The notes beneath the pieces were generated by a model. The model was not told where the DNA came from. It was given only the letters and a program-made list of their open reading frames with translations, and ran no database searches. Made by a program: the position numbers and the translations under genes. From Sipunculus nudus (Eukaryota; Annelida; Sipuncula; Golfingiida; Sipunculidae), in NCBI GenBank assembly GCA_026874595.1, contig CM049312.1, positions 79,938,929 through 80,002,928 of the forward strand: 64,000 bases of DNA. Reading direction: 5' to 3'. Positions 20,742-27,899 of this stretch are shown one piece after another. Within the stretch, counting starts at the first letter, position 1. Every line of letters starts with the position of its first letter.

Positions 20742-22673
20742 AGAAGTATATATGTGTATGGAGAGAGTATACTATTGTTATCATTGATGTATGTAATATG
20801 CTACATTTACTTATACAACAGGTATGCATTTTATTGTAAATGAAACCGTGAAGGAAACGTAGATGGCGCTTTTTACGCATCCTCATTCCTTCACAGTTGC
20901 ATGATATATTTCCGGGAGAGAACAGAGTGACTTGATAACTAGACCTCATGTAACAGGCCCTTTTTCAGATGGGGGGGGGGGGGGGGAGTTCGACATATCC
21001 CCATCACTTTTGTAGGGGTTTGGAAATAATGACCGGTCGCTCTTACTGGGAGGGGGAGGTTGCTGCTGTTAGTATTCCTTTGTATTGTCCAACTCATATG
21101 TTCTAAGAAAGCAAGGGCCATGATATCTAATATAGACTCTAACTCGATCTAACTCGATCACAAATTGTAAAAATAAATTGCAAAAAAAGGCAAAAAAGCA
21201 CACTTAGTTCAGTCAGGGTATCTTAGTGGTGCAGTTAAAACTGACACAGTTTCTCATGACTGAGACAGTTCTCACTGTCTGTAACATTAAATAAGACTAA
21301 TAGCATCATATAGACAGCAAATTTGTAATAATTTATGTTGTACTATCACGCTTTGTCCGGATTTTTTTTAGATTTGTTTATCTTTAGATTTTAATTGATA
21401 TTTTAACAGCTTCCCGGTGTCACGTTTTGGACACGTCACAGTAAGATAGAACGCACTGATGTGGACAAGCTATATGGAAATGCTGTAGAAAAACAACAAA
21501 CACCAGTAGAAAATGACTACAGCGAAGTCCAGGAGGCCACAGTTGAATCATTTTATTATAAATATGCCCCAGCCATATTGTTTTATGTATTTGTCTTGGT
21601 TGGTTTCTTTATCTGTTTTTCTTTTGTTAAAATTATGTTAACTTCACGAATGATCCACTGAATGAAATATTATAATTCTTTGTTTCCACTCTTTATCGTC
21701 ATACCAATAATCTTCACAGATTAACATCACCTGGGTGTTCTGTCTTAAAAGCAGAGTTGCCATTTACCGCCTGAAACCCAACCGGAGGTTGGGACTATTT
21801 CACAAGGGTGGCTAGCCAGCCAAGTAGCGTGCTCCTCTGTTGCCGTTTAAACAATTTAACACACAATGTTTCCTCTGAACACAGACTAGGTAAGGATTAC
21901 GTAAACATCACTCACAAAATTTCAAATACGTTACATATCTGATACAGTTAACGACGTACAATACACCGCAGACCACCAGATATATACAGATAAGGATCTA
22001 TACTACCGCACGTTGGGATGTATCCTAAAATCACTCACAAAAGTTTTAATACTTTGCATATATTAACCGAACAGGACAGAAACGATCAACACACATCTGA
22101 CGCCCGGAAGTTAAAAAAAGCAACAAGACTCTAGTCCCATAAATACTGATAGCCTCTTATAAATGTCAATTGGGAAAGCCATATGTGTTAAATTGATAGG
22201 ATGGCAACATAGGAGCACGTTGATTGGCTGCCTGGCCACTCTGCTGCAGATAAGGTTTCAGGAGAAAATAGCAACTCTGCCTTTCGGTGTCAAACTCTCT
22301 TTGTTTCAATTTATTATTGTATGAATTCGCTTGTTGTTCAAGAATACACTTGTCAATATATTTACAAAGTGAAAAAAAAAAATAAATTGAAATGGATTGA
22401 ATTTTATTATTGTTGAAAGTTTAGTTTCGTTGACTCTTCACAGGTGGCACTGGAGCCAAGGGATATTCGGAATTCCCGTGGTACAAGAAGGCCGTATACT
22501 GGTTGTGTGGCCTGGAGAAGAGAGATAAACCGGACATAAGCGAGGAGGAACAAAAGGCAATCGACAAAGATCACATCTCCCTCGAAGAAGATCATTTCTG
22601 GAAGAACTTCACTAATGCAAACGCTCTCTTTGTGGCAGTTGTCGCTGTCTTTATTTGGGGTTTCTTTGCTTAA
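5279..22673 (+). CDS. SLC5A: SLC5-family sodium/sugar cotransporter, 3' part in eight exons
   Basis: Eight exons (81, 215, 136, 259, 163, 216, 31 and 230 nt) join in phase with GT-AG borders to give 442 codons and a stop at 22673. SGLT proteins are about 660 residues, so roughly the first 220 are off the left edge. The protein couples Na+ entry to sugar uptake across the plasma membrane. Family marks visible in order include Y-W-C-S-D-Q, the cysteine-rich outer loop, [25 protein letters not shown] and a C-terminal membrane helix. Which SLC5 paralogue it is (SGLT1/4/5-like) cannot be settled by eye. No frameshift or stop interrupts it. Confidence 0.93.
5360..6508 (+). other. SLC5 intron with a SINE candidate
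   Basis: GT-AG intron. Apart from the tRNA-like SINE candidate at about 5528-5955, the rest is AT-rich sequence with a TTAA-rich palindromic patch near 6390-6430 and nothing else recognised. Confidence 0.7.
5528..5955 (+). mobile_element. tRNA-derived SINE candidate
   Basis: The left end has an A-box-like stretch (TGGCTAAGGGG, about 5537-5547) and, about 30 bases on, a B-box-like GTTCAAATC (about 5580-5588), the spacing of an internal RNA polymerase III promoter. A GC-richer body of about 350 bases follows, out of character with the AT-rich intron, and the right end falls into A-rich tracts (5938-5960). This is the layout of a tRNA-headed SINE. Target duplications were not identified, and a tRNA fold was not confirmed. 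Confidence 0.5.
6509..6723 (+). CDS. SLC5A: SLC5 exon b, extracellular loop and Y-W-C-S-D-Q helix
   Basis: The exon encodes a large extracellular loop with two N-T-T glycosylation sequons, matching the glycosylated loop of SGLTs, then P-W-P-G and the helix ending V-W-Y-W-C-S-D-Q. In human SGLT1 the equivalent Tyr290-Trp291 pair lines and gates the sugar site. The acceptor is TTACCAG at 6502-6508 and the donor is GTAATC at 6724. It follows on in phase 1 and ends in phase 0. Confidence 0.93.
6724..8214 (+). other. SLC5 intron
   Basis: GT-AG intron of about 1.5 kb. A CA-rich patch (about 7987-8020) is the only simple repeat seen. A slightly GC-richer stretch at about 7040-7260 could be an old insertion but shows no recognisable ends. 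Confidence 0.7.
8215..8350 (+). CDS. SLC5A: SLC5 exon c, [11 protein letters not shown] segment
   Basis: Starts in phase 0 after TTTTCCAG and ends in phase 1 at a GTGGGC donor. It encodes the [11 protein letters not shown] loop, then [14 protein letters not shown] and the helix ending P-G-M-I-A-R-I-L-F. This is among the most conserved SGLT regions; the K before A-G corresponds to human Lys321, a sugar contact. The family assignment is unambiguous from this exon alone. Confidence 0.95.
8351..10291 (+). other. SLC5 intron
   Basis: GT-AG intron of about 1.9 kb with no ORF or element I could name. A run of 13 G (10127-10139) lies 150 bases before the next exon. The pyrimidine tract and TTTGTAG at 10285-10291 give the acceptor. 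Confidence 0.7.
10292..10550 (+). CDS. SLC5A: SLC5 exon d, cysteine-rich loop and Na+-site helix
   Basis: The exon begins in phase 1 and encodes D-T-V-G-C followed by three further cysteine positions (C-x-x-F-C-x-x-x-x-x-x-C-T-N), the disulphide-rich outer loop of SGLTs. Next come A-Y-P and the helix with [16 protein letters not shown]. The serines in this helix form part of the conserved Na+ site in the LeuT fold (Ser392 region of human SGLT1). It ends D-L-E-L-M-V-V-G-R, splitting the Arg codon, at a GTAAGC donor. Confidence 0.95.
11047..11185 (+). repeat. Intron minisatellite, left part (about four units)
   Basis: About four degenerate units of roughly 29-34 bases. Each has a GTTTGATT-x-CCAG-like segment followed by GTCGTA-x-x-T-x-CCTTTA. 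The same unit resumes at 12130 on the far side of a LINE fragment, so the array was split by the insertion. Confidence 0.7.
11190..12130 (+). mobile_element. LINE fragment, reverse transcriptase remnant, heavily broken
   Basis: Translations in two plus-strand frames give RT pieces: an [14 protein letters not shown] segment before the fingers (about 11320-11375), a Y-R-G-L-S-L-L-S strand (about 11519-11545), and a palm segment with [10 protein letters not shown] where the active-site Y-A-D-D should be (about 12025-12060), then L-G-I-N-L-N-K-S. The tyrosine-alanine is replaced by V-C. Many stops lie between, so it is long dead. It differs clearly from the LINE at 1-3810 and is in the same orientation as the host gene. 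Confidence 0.75.
12130..12266 (+). repeat. Intron minisatellite, right part, ending in the 3' splice site
   Basis: Three to four units of the repeat seen at 11047-11185, here with GATTGACAG-x-GC-x-TCGTATCTAC blocks. The final unit ends TTTGATTGGCAG, which is the acceptor used for the exon at 12267. Because earlier units end in similar TTGACAG or TTCCAG strings, several alternative acceptors lie in a row. Confidence 0.7.
12267..12429 (+). CDS. SLC5A: SLC5 exon e, I-Q-S-I-T-S-Y-L helix
   Basis: Completes the split Arg codon and encodes [18 protein letters not shown], then [11 protein letters not shown] and P-P-V-C-A-V-F. The Gln of I-Q-S corresponds to human SGLT1 Gln457, which hydrogen-bonds sugar. 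It ends in phase 0 with N-E-Y before a GTAGGT donor. Vertebrate SGLTs have an N-E-x-G-A-F-W junction here, which is exactly restored by joining to 20378. Confidence 0.95.
13120..13502 (-). repeat. Candidate 3' LTR of the gypsy element
   Basis: On the minus strand a purine-rich tract (13517-13504) is followed at 13502 by TGTGACACAG; the other end, at 13120, is a matching TGTG-type inverted terminus (TGTGGCAACACAG on the plus strand). Two AATAAA-like signals occur inside. Length is about 383 bases. A second copy was not found, so this rests on position, the purine tract and the ends. Confidence 0.5.
13552..14142 (-). pseudogene. Gypsy integrase C-terminal region
   Basis: An open 196-codon frame. 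The first 90 residues hold a basic region and the [11 protein letters not shown] strand followed by [13 protein letters not shown], the position of the GPY/F module of Ty3/gypsy integrases that contacts DNA. A long acidic, serine-rich tail with an R-R-S-T-R-R-T basic patch follows. It is the last pol segment before the purine tract. It is open here but cut off from the upstream integrase core by a frameshift and stops. Confidence 0.7.
14200..15522 (-). pseudogene. Gypsy RNase H and integrase core, frameshifted
   Basis: The segment opens with RNase H sequence ([11 protein letters not shown]) ending G-N-A-D-A-L-S-R, the usual RNase H/integrase boundary. A zinc-binding H-x4-H...C-D-R-C follows (about 14890-14780). 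In the integrase core the first catalytic Asp appears changed: the strand reads V-A-M-A-F-T where family members have Asp. A frameshift near 14660 follows, then S-D-Q-G-P-D-F holding the second Asp and a S-I-E-R-F segment holding the Glu. Integration would not be catalysed by this copy. Confidence 0.8.
15874..17092 (-). pseudogene. Gypsy reverse transcriptase, frameshifted
   Basis: Two overlapping frames (17092-16664 and 16667-16227) and a third (16284-15874) carry the RT: a G-L-I-K-E-S-S-S segment, V-I-V-K-K-R-N-G-D, the motif-A region T-T-L-D-L-A, and the palm strand [10 protein letters not shown] with the catalytic Y-x-D-D intact. A frameshift separates motif A from the following segment. 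Downstream, F-L-G-H-I-V-S and D-P-D-K-I mark the thumb. A further stretch to about 15530 continues into RNase H with stops. Confidence 0.85.
17152..17424 (-). pseudogene. Gypsy aspartic protease remnant
   Basis: The frame begins [10 protein letters not shown], which sits where the retroviral-type aspartic protease has its D-T/S-G active site; here the middle residue is Cys. A flap-like hydrophobic region with [11 protein letters not shown] follows. Domain order (between gag and RT) supports the call. Whether D-C-G retains activity is doubtful, and neighbouring frames are broken. Confidence 0.6.
17880..18742 (-). pseudogene. Gypsy gag, frameshifted
   Basis: Starts with M-A-S-G-E-E-L and a coiled-coil-like leader, then W-L-T-E-C-K-H and the capsid-like helices. 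A frameshift near 18485 and another near 18323 divide it. The second half ends in a Gln-rich stretch (Q-Q-Q-Q-Q) before R-E-V-I-C; the next in-frame codon is TGA, followed by H-C-K-K-P-G. This looks like a zinc knuckle (C-W-H-C-K-K-P-G) whose Trp codon became a stop. Gag would form the particle; this copy cannot. Confidence 0.75.
18770..20286. other. Intron sequence beside the gypsy element, nothing recognised
   Basis: This is where a gypsy leader and 5' LTR would be expected, but I could not match it to the candidate LTR at 13120-13502. No ORF of coding character. It may include diverged gypsy 5' sequence. Confidence 0.4.
20378..20593 (+). CDS. SLC5A: SLC5 exon f, G-A-F-W to P-A-I-P-K-E-C
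   Basis: Exactly 72 codons, phase 0 at both ends. Encodes [14 protein letters not shown], an extracellular loop with [16 protein letters not shown] and a helix ending V-S-L-M-T-P-A-I-P. All parts line up with the SGLT C-terminal half. The donor is GTACGT at 20594. The position just after the huge gypsy-bearing intron shows that the insertion did not damage the splice sites. Confidence 0.94.
20702..20740 (+). repeat. (CT)n microsatellite
   Basis: About 19 uninterrupted CT dinucleotides in the intron after SLC5 exon f. A run of 16 G (20971-20986) lies 230 bases downstream. Confidence 0.95.
21410..21440 (+). CDS. SLC5A: SLC5 short exon g, W-T-R-H-S
   Basis: Begins in phase 0 after TTTTAACAG and reads [10 protein letters not shown] plus one base. 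GTAAGA at 21441 is a near-consensus donor in phase 1, and joining to 22444 restores S-G-T-G-A-K in frame. The W-T-R-H-S motif is shared with vertebrate SGLTs. At 31 nt it is an unusually short exon. The alternative is that this exon runs on to a stop at 21661 (see the next entry). Confidence 0.75.
21410..21661 (+). CDS. SLC5A: SLC5 exon g, extended form: alternative C-terminus
   Basis: If the donor at 21441 is not used, the frame stays open for 83 codons to TGA at 21659-21661. The extra sequence starts S-K-I-E-R-T-D-V-D, which matches the S-K-E-E-R-x-D-x-D found right after the W-T-R-H-S-like motif in other SGLTs, then an acidic linker and a strong hydrophobic helix ([16 protein letters not shown]) with a short basic tail. 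So both forms would end in a membrane helix. No other phase-1 donor of good quality was seen between 21441 and 21661. Isoform use needs transcript data. Confidence 0.55.
   Translation, partial: LPGVTFWTRHSKIERTDVDKLYGNAVEKQQTPVENDYSEVQEATVESFYYKYAPAILFYVFVLVGFFICFSFVKIMLTSRMIH
22444..22673 (+). CDS. SLC5A: SLC5 terminal exon h, C-terminal helix
   Basis: Acceptor TTCACAG at 22437-22443, phase 1 entry. Encodes the cytoplasmic linker with [13 protein letters not shown], matching the F-C-G-L-E segment of SGLTs, then an acidic stretch and the final helix [16 protein letters not shown], with TAA at 22671-22673. SGLTs typically end in just such an ...F-A helix, so this is the canonical C-terminus. 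Confidence 0.93.
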
Positions 22674-23187
22674 AAGTGTCAAAATGAAACAAAGAGACAC
22701 ATAAAGGGCAAGGTCATCTGTGGCCTGGGTTTGAAAGGCCAGGGGCGGAGTGCTGGAATATTACCTAAATCGGATTGATTGCTCTTCATCAAGTTAAAAC
22801 CTACCAGCATATTAGCAGCCAATCAAAATTTAAATAATCAGAAGCGTGATATAGACAATGTTACATAAGAAGTTATTTGTTTTCTGTATTTTTATATTTT
22901 TTATTTGTATGTACCAGTATATATAAAACATACACCGTCATGTATGATAATATATTCGCTTGGAAAATTCTTTCAGTTTTGTATCCCAGTTTCTTTGTCA
23001 TCCTGCACAGTAAACTGATTCGTTTGCCTCAGCATTTTAGCATGACTTTCAGTGTTTTTTTTACGTTTAAGCACAATAATTAATTTTATCACTGCTTGTA
23101 TACTCCAACTGAACTATTTTCTTCATTTTTAACTTTTTTCTGTTATTCCTATCTCAAGTGCGCTGTTTTTACGTTCCACTCTTTGTC

Positions 23188-23193
23188 AATAAA
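23188..23193 (+). promoter_or_regulatory. Candidate poly(A) signal of the SLC5 transcript
   Basis: AATAAA about 515 bases after the stop, followed within 20-35 bases by a GT-rich stretch (TTATTATGTGTG). Other AATAAA strings exist in this AT-rich region, so the choice is tentative. Confidence 0.5.
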
Positions 23194-23215
23194 ATACTCA
23201 CTATCATTGTTATTA

Positions 23216-24320
23216 TGTGTGCCTCCAGTTTCTTTTGCTGTGTGTTAGTGGTTATCCTTCTCAAGCAAATTGCGGCAATGTAGAGATACCTCAAAACATT
23301 CTGTTATACATTTATACATACTGGCTGCTCGAACCATATAATCTTGAGGCGGCGGCCTCGGCCCTTAAAACTGTAGCCTTAGCTTCCGTGCTCTCTCCCT
23401 ACGCTTCGTACCTCTGCGGGAGACGGTACTGGATACCTCCACTGCGCATATGCAGTTTTTCCCTATGTAATAAATACCATTTATAATATCTCTTGTAACC
23501 ATGAAAAAAAGTCGTACCTAAGCCAAAGTCACTCACTCTCGATTTTACTTGATATAATAAACGCGCACCGCGAGCGATTCTCAGCGGGCACTTACTACAG
23601 GAAACAGTGATACAATATTTAATTAATGTAAATTTAGGCAAACTAAAATGTTTGGCTCCAAAGGTCTTCTAGCCCGGGGCCACCATATACGTATATATAA
23701 ATCTGGTCTCTGGCTCTGCTCAACTGTTAAGATGCCCCATACGCAATTCCTGACATATACTTTCACCACTTTAAGCGACAAATGTGATTCTATAACTAAA
23801 GCCCTCTTACCTATAAACCTAGAGTTTTTGTCACACTAATTAAACTTTGCTACGACATTAGGTTTGAGAGAAAAGGATTTTAAAGTTGCGAGCTACTTTT
23901 CACAAGTAAATATGAAATGGAAAAGTCAGTGCCGTCACAGTCAAATCGTATACGATGTCCCGAGTTTTATGGTCGTAATACAAACTAACAAAATAGATAT
24001 ATTATAATGATGGTGGAACATTCATGTAGAACTACATCGTTGGTTCATTGTAGGACAATGCATGAAAGGGGAATTTTATTCCTATAAAAGATTATACTAA
24101 AAATCATAATTCATTGGCTGATGAAAAATCAGAACATGTTAAAAATTGGGCGAATAGGGTCTTCGATGTGTACAGCATTGTCGTCGTAAACATCTTGAAC
24201 TTGTTTGACACTTCCACAACTGTCCTGGGAATTTCAACCATTTTCTGTCGCAGACCTGCTAATACCTGTTGTACTGTGCGATTTCAGGAACGCCCAACAT
24301 GTTAATTGTTAGAAGATTCT
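23216..24320. other. Intergenic, one CpG-richer patch
   Basis: No gene recognised. The stretch 23330-23600 is richer in CG dinucleotides than its surroundings (GAGGCGGCGGCC, TACGCTTCG, CGCGCACCGCGAGCG), which could be a young insertion or an unmethylated patch; no ORF or promoter motif supports more. Confidence 0.4.
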
Positions 24321-24328
24321 GTCGAGGC

Positions 24329-24730
24329 CAGTGGCGTCAATTTATTTTCCAGGGGTGAGGGGACTGGCAAATACATATATTTATATACCTCTCTAGCGTC
24401 TTAAAAAACCATTTCAACTATATATACTAAATCACATTTCAAGTATTTTAAAATTAAGTATTATATATTGGAAAATAAGGCATTATGTTTCCAGTATAAG
24501 TTAATTCTAAGCCAGGTTAATATAAAATATTTCATAGTAAAACTATAAATACAACGAAAGTCAATAATTCTAATTATCAGTATTTCATATACACTATTTA
24601 AATATTATTCTCTAAATAGCGGGGAGATGGATTGGGGGGGGGGGAGGGGTTGATTACACTTTCCATCCCCCCCTTGCCAAAAAGTGTAGGGGAGGGGGTA
24701 AATACTTGTATACCTAGATTGACGCCCCTG
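24329..24730. mobile_element. hAT-like MITE with terminal inverted repeats
   Basis: The left end CAGTGGCGTCAATTTA and the right end, read in reverse complement, CAGGGGCGTCAATCTA differ at only two of 16 positions. CAG-x-GGCG ends are typical of hAT elements. The 8 bases outside each end (GTCGAGGC and GCCTAGGC) match at six positions, as expected for an old 8-bp target duplication. The 402-base interior has no ORF; it includes a G-rich stretch (24634-24650) and C-rich stretch (24666-24672). It is therefore non-autonomous. Confidence 0.75.
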
Positions 24731-24738
24731 GCCTAGGC

Positions 24739-25390
24739 GCTTACCCCTTCAGGAGAGAAACTCCGGAGAAGGAGGGAAAGCTACTGCGGTTGCCTTTTTA
24801 TTCGCGAGGATTTCAATTTCGCTATATTCGTCAATGTTGAATAACAAACACCCATTGGGAAGTATAAAAGGAAAAGCTTGATATATAAGTATACTATTAA
24901 GTCTTGTTTGTTACCCAAAAATAAAAAATTGCTATCATAATTTATAACTTATATTTGAAATATTCGGCCAATAATGAAGATAAATATCCAGTTGTACGAT
25001 GTTCTCTTAGGTCCCCGTTATTTTTTTTATGATTTGCGTATATAATGTTTTAGAATAGTTTAATATAATAATGAGTATACCTTAATATTATCATTATACA
25101 TGTAATTATTATATGTTTTAAAAGGGCCATATATAACAGGAATTTGCTGCAGTACGTTGATTGCTTATGAAAACATGAGCTGGCTCTCACATGTGGTATC
25201 ATAGGTTCAGAATATCTTACATTTCAAGTTAAACTTGGTCATTAAATAAATCAGATCGTCAGTGAAGTGGTAAACAAGCAAGCCCGTGACTAAAATTTAG
25301 AAATTTTCCATTGGTGCCTGGAATGAACTTTACATCACAGGAAATTGGTATCCCGGGAGACCGCATGCATATACAAGTTCAAAATTATGT
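24739..25390. other. AT-rich intergenic sequence
   Basis: A patch at about 24784-24850 (GCGGTTGCCTTTTTATTCGCGAGG) recurs at about 26083-26150, so it is a short dispersed repeat. Otherwise nothing recognised. Confidence 0.4.
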
Positions 25391-25397
25391 GTAAAGG

Positions 25398-25892
25398 TTA
25401 AAAAAAACAGTCCAAGCACATAAAACAAGCAGACTCAAAGTCCGTCATGGACTTAAGGAAAAGAATTAAGCGTTCTTTTGTGATTTTCGAAAGAAAGTTT
25501 GTATAAATTAGCATAATTATTACATTAAAGAATTCTGTGTATAATTTTAAAAGCCCACACCTAGCCCTGTCAGATAAAAGAAATAAAATAAAATCAGTGA
25601 AGATATTGAGAAGAAGAGGCATGATTTTGTGATTTGAAAAGTTTGCATCAATCAGCATAGTTTATACATTTCAAAATTTGGTGTAGAAGTACAGAGGGCA
25701 AACCCTAGCCCTATTGGATAAAACAAACAAAATCAAAATCGGTCAAGAAATAAGAAGAAGTATACATTTTGTTAATTGTGGACGGACGCCGGACAGACTG
25801 ACTGACTGACGGACGGATAGACAGCCAAACACGTACCGCAACATCATGCCGGAGCTTATCAGCCTATTTGTCAGATAAGTTAAAAATGCTTG
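25398..25892 (+). mobile_element. Tandem-core plus ACGG-microsatellite element (pearl/Helentron-like)
   Basis: Two degenerate units of about 170 bases lie in tandem (about 25500-25625 and 25650-25780; each has an ATTAGCATA / ATCAGCATA start, CCTAGCCCT-x-T and AGAAGAAG). They are followed by a GACTGACTGACGGACGG tract (about 25797-25818) and then a small inverted repeat CTTATC...GATAAG (about 25856-25880). This order, tandem core then ACGG microsatellite then terminal hairpin, is that of bivalve 'pearl' elements, held to be non-autonomous Helentron relatives. No protein is encoded. Confidence 0.45.
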
Positions 25893-26508
25893 CAAATATG
25901 ACCGTCACAACGACATAAAAAAAATTAATATATTATTTAATTGTTCCCAGTTAGAATACAGCTACACGCGCTTGTAAAAGTCTTGCCTCTGCCTGGTAAT
26001 ACGTACATATACTCCTCACAACGACATCCAAAACAGGCGCCCTTTCTGTGCGACTCTGTGTGCCTGACTCCTTAATAAACCGCGGTTGCCTTTTTGTTCG
26101 CGAGGGTTTATAATTAGCGATATTCGCGAAACGGAAATGATCGCAAAAATAAAACATCGCTGAATGAGAGGGCCCTCGTCCAAAGTAAGTCGCTAGTGAA
26201 AAGTTTGCTGATAAATATTATATCATATTTTCAAATTATCTGAAAATAATTAACAGTTATTTCAACTCGATCAATGTTCACTTGGGTCCCAGTCGTTATG
26301 ATTTTGCGCACAACAATTTGATATAATTAATATATATGATAATTTATACGCTCTGGTACATTATTGTATGGTGAGATTGCGAAAATGGAATCATCACAAA
26401 ACAATGAAAAAGTGAAAATCACGATATATTGACCTCGCGAATTTGAAGCCAACTACATGCATTATACTGGTGTCCGACATTCTATTGGAGGTAACCGCCT
26501 CCATTTTT

Positions 26509-27880
26509 AGCTCAGCTGACCATAAGTCATCTGAGCTATAGTCATGGTCCATTGTCCGTCGTCCGTCCGTCCGTCTGTCCGTCCGTCCGTCCGTCTGTCT
26601 GTCTGTCCGTCTGGATGTCCGTCCATAAGACTTGCACGTTTCGACACCGTTGGACCTACGAATCTGAATTTCGGCGTACAGTTAGATGTCCCCATAATCT
26701 CCTACCATGCCAAAAATTGGGTCAATAGGACTTCGTTCCTTTGAGATATTAAGGAAAAACCTCAATTTTTTATTAGAAATCTATTTTCACACTTCAGAAC
26801 TGTCTAATATCAAAACCACTTATCTGGTTTTCTTCATATTTACCATAAATATTCCACTATATAGTTCCTATGTACATGCCAGATATTAAGTCAGTATTAT
26901 ATAATTTAAAAAAGTTATGGGCCCAAACATAATGGACTTTGTAAAAAAATCAGGAAGATATTTGGTCACTTAAGACCAAAAGTGTTAAAGGTAGGGACTT
27001 TTTTCCAGTCATACAACTTTAATTAATCAAAATTTAATTGTATACCAAAAATTAGATCAAAATCTGTTAATTTTTTTTAAATATTGGCAAAAATATAAAA
27101 TTGGTACCTTAAATTTTGCCCAACTTTGGCCATGGCACGTTTTTTTCCTGTAAGTACTGTGGATTTAATTTTCACACCATGTATACATAAGGATTTAATC
27201 TGTTTAAATCTGAAATTTGAAAATAAAAGCTGCAAAATTAGGCTAGTTATTGAATTTTTTTTGGAGGCTCTTGTTGTATTCCCTTACATTGTCAAGCAGT
27301 CCACTTTGATGACTGTAGGTCATTCAGTGCTCATCTCTATGTTCCCCAGGCTGTTGACATAATTTTAGATGTCCCCAAAATCTCCTACCATACCGAAAAT
27401 TGGGTCATTTGGACTTTGTTTCTTCGAGATATTAAGGAAAAAAACTCCGTTTTCCATAAAAAAAGCCATTGTTACTCTTCAAGGCTGCCTAATATCAAAA
27501 CCACTGATCTGTTTTTTGATCGTATTTAGTATTCGCATTTTTTTTATACATTTTCTATGAACATACCAAAAATTAGGTCAGTATTGGGTATTATTTTGAA
27601 GTTATGGGCCAAAAGATAATGCATCTTAAAAAAAAATCAGGAAATATATTTACTCACCTAACATGAGAATTGCTGAACCTAGAGACTTTTTTTCAGGAAT
27701 ATAACTTTATTTAATTAAGATTCAATTGTTTACCCAAAATTAGATCTGAATTTTGCAAATTTTTCAAGTTATTAGCATAAATAAAAAGTCAATACCTTAA
27801 ATTTTGTCCAAATTTGGCACTGTTGATTTAATTTTCCCAGCATATATGCATAAGGATTTAATCTTTTAAAATCTGAACTT
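26509..27880 (-). mobile_element. Dispersed element: hairpin, GTCC tract, about 680-bp tandem core
   Basis: The left end is a hairpin (26509-26520 pairs with 26526-26537, 11 of 12 positions), next to a (GTCC)n/(GTCT)n tract (about 26557-26615). Two tandem core units follow, offset by about 681 bases (compare 26686 onward with 27367 onward). Diverged reverse-orientation relatives occur at about 37380-38085 and 46850-47565, so it is a family and not a chance tract. Read in reverse it has the same order as the pearl-like element at 25398. No ORF of coding character. Confidence 0.6.
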
Positions 27881-27899
27881 TCAAAAGAAATTGTTTGGA

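Noticed and set aside
20647-20949. Minus-strand ORF with a long Arg-Glu repeat
   Set aside because: It is a translation of the (CT)n microsatellite and has no other support.
26507-26695. ORFs rich in Asp-Gly-Arg-Thr or Ser-Val-Arg-Pro
   Set aside because: They are translations of the GTCC/ACGG microsatellite.
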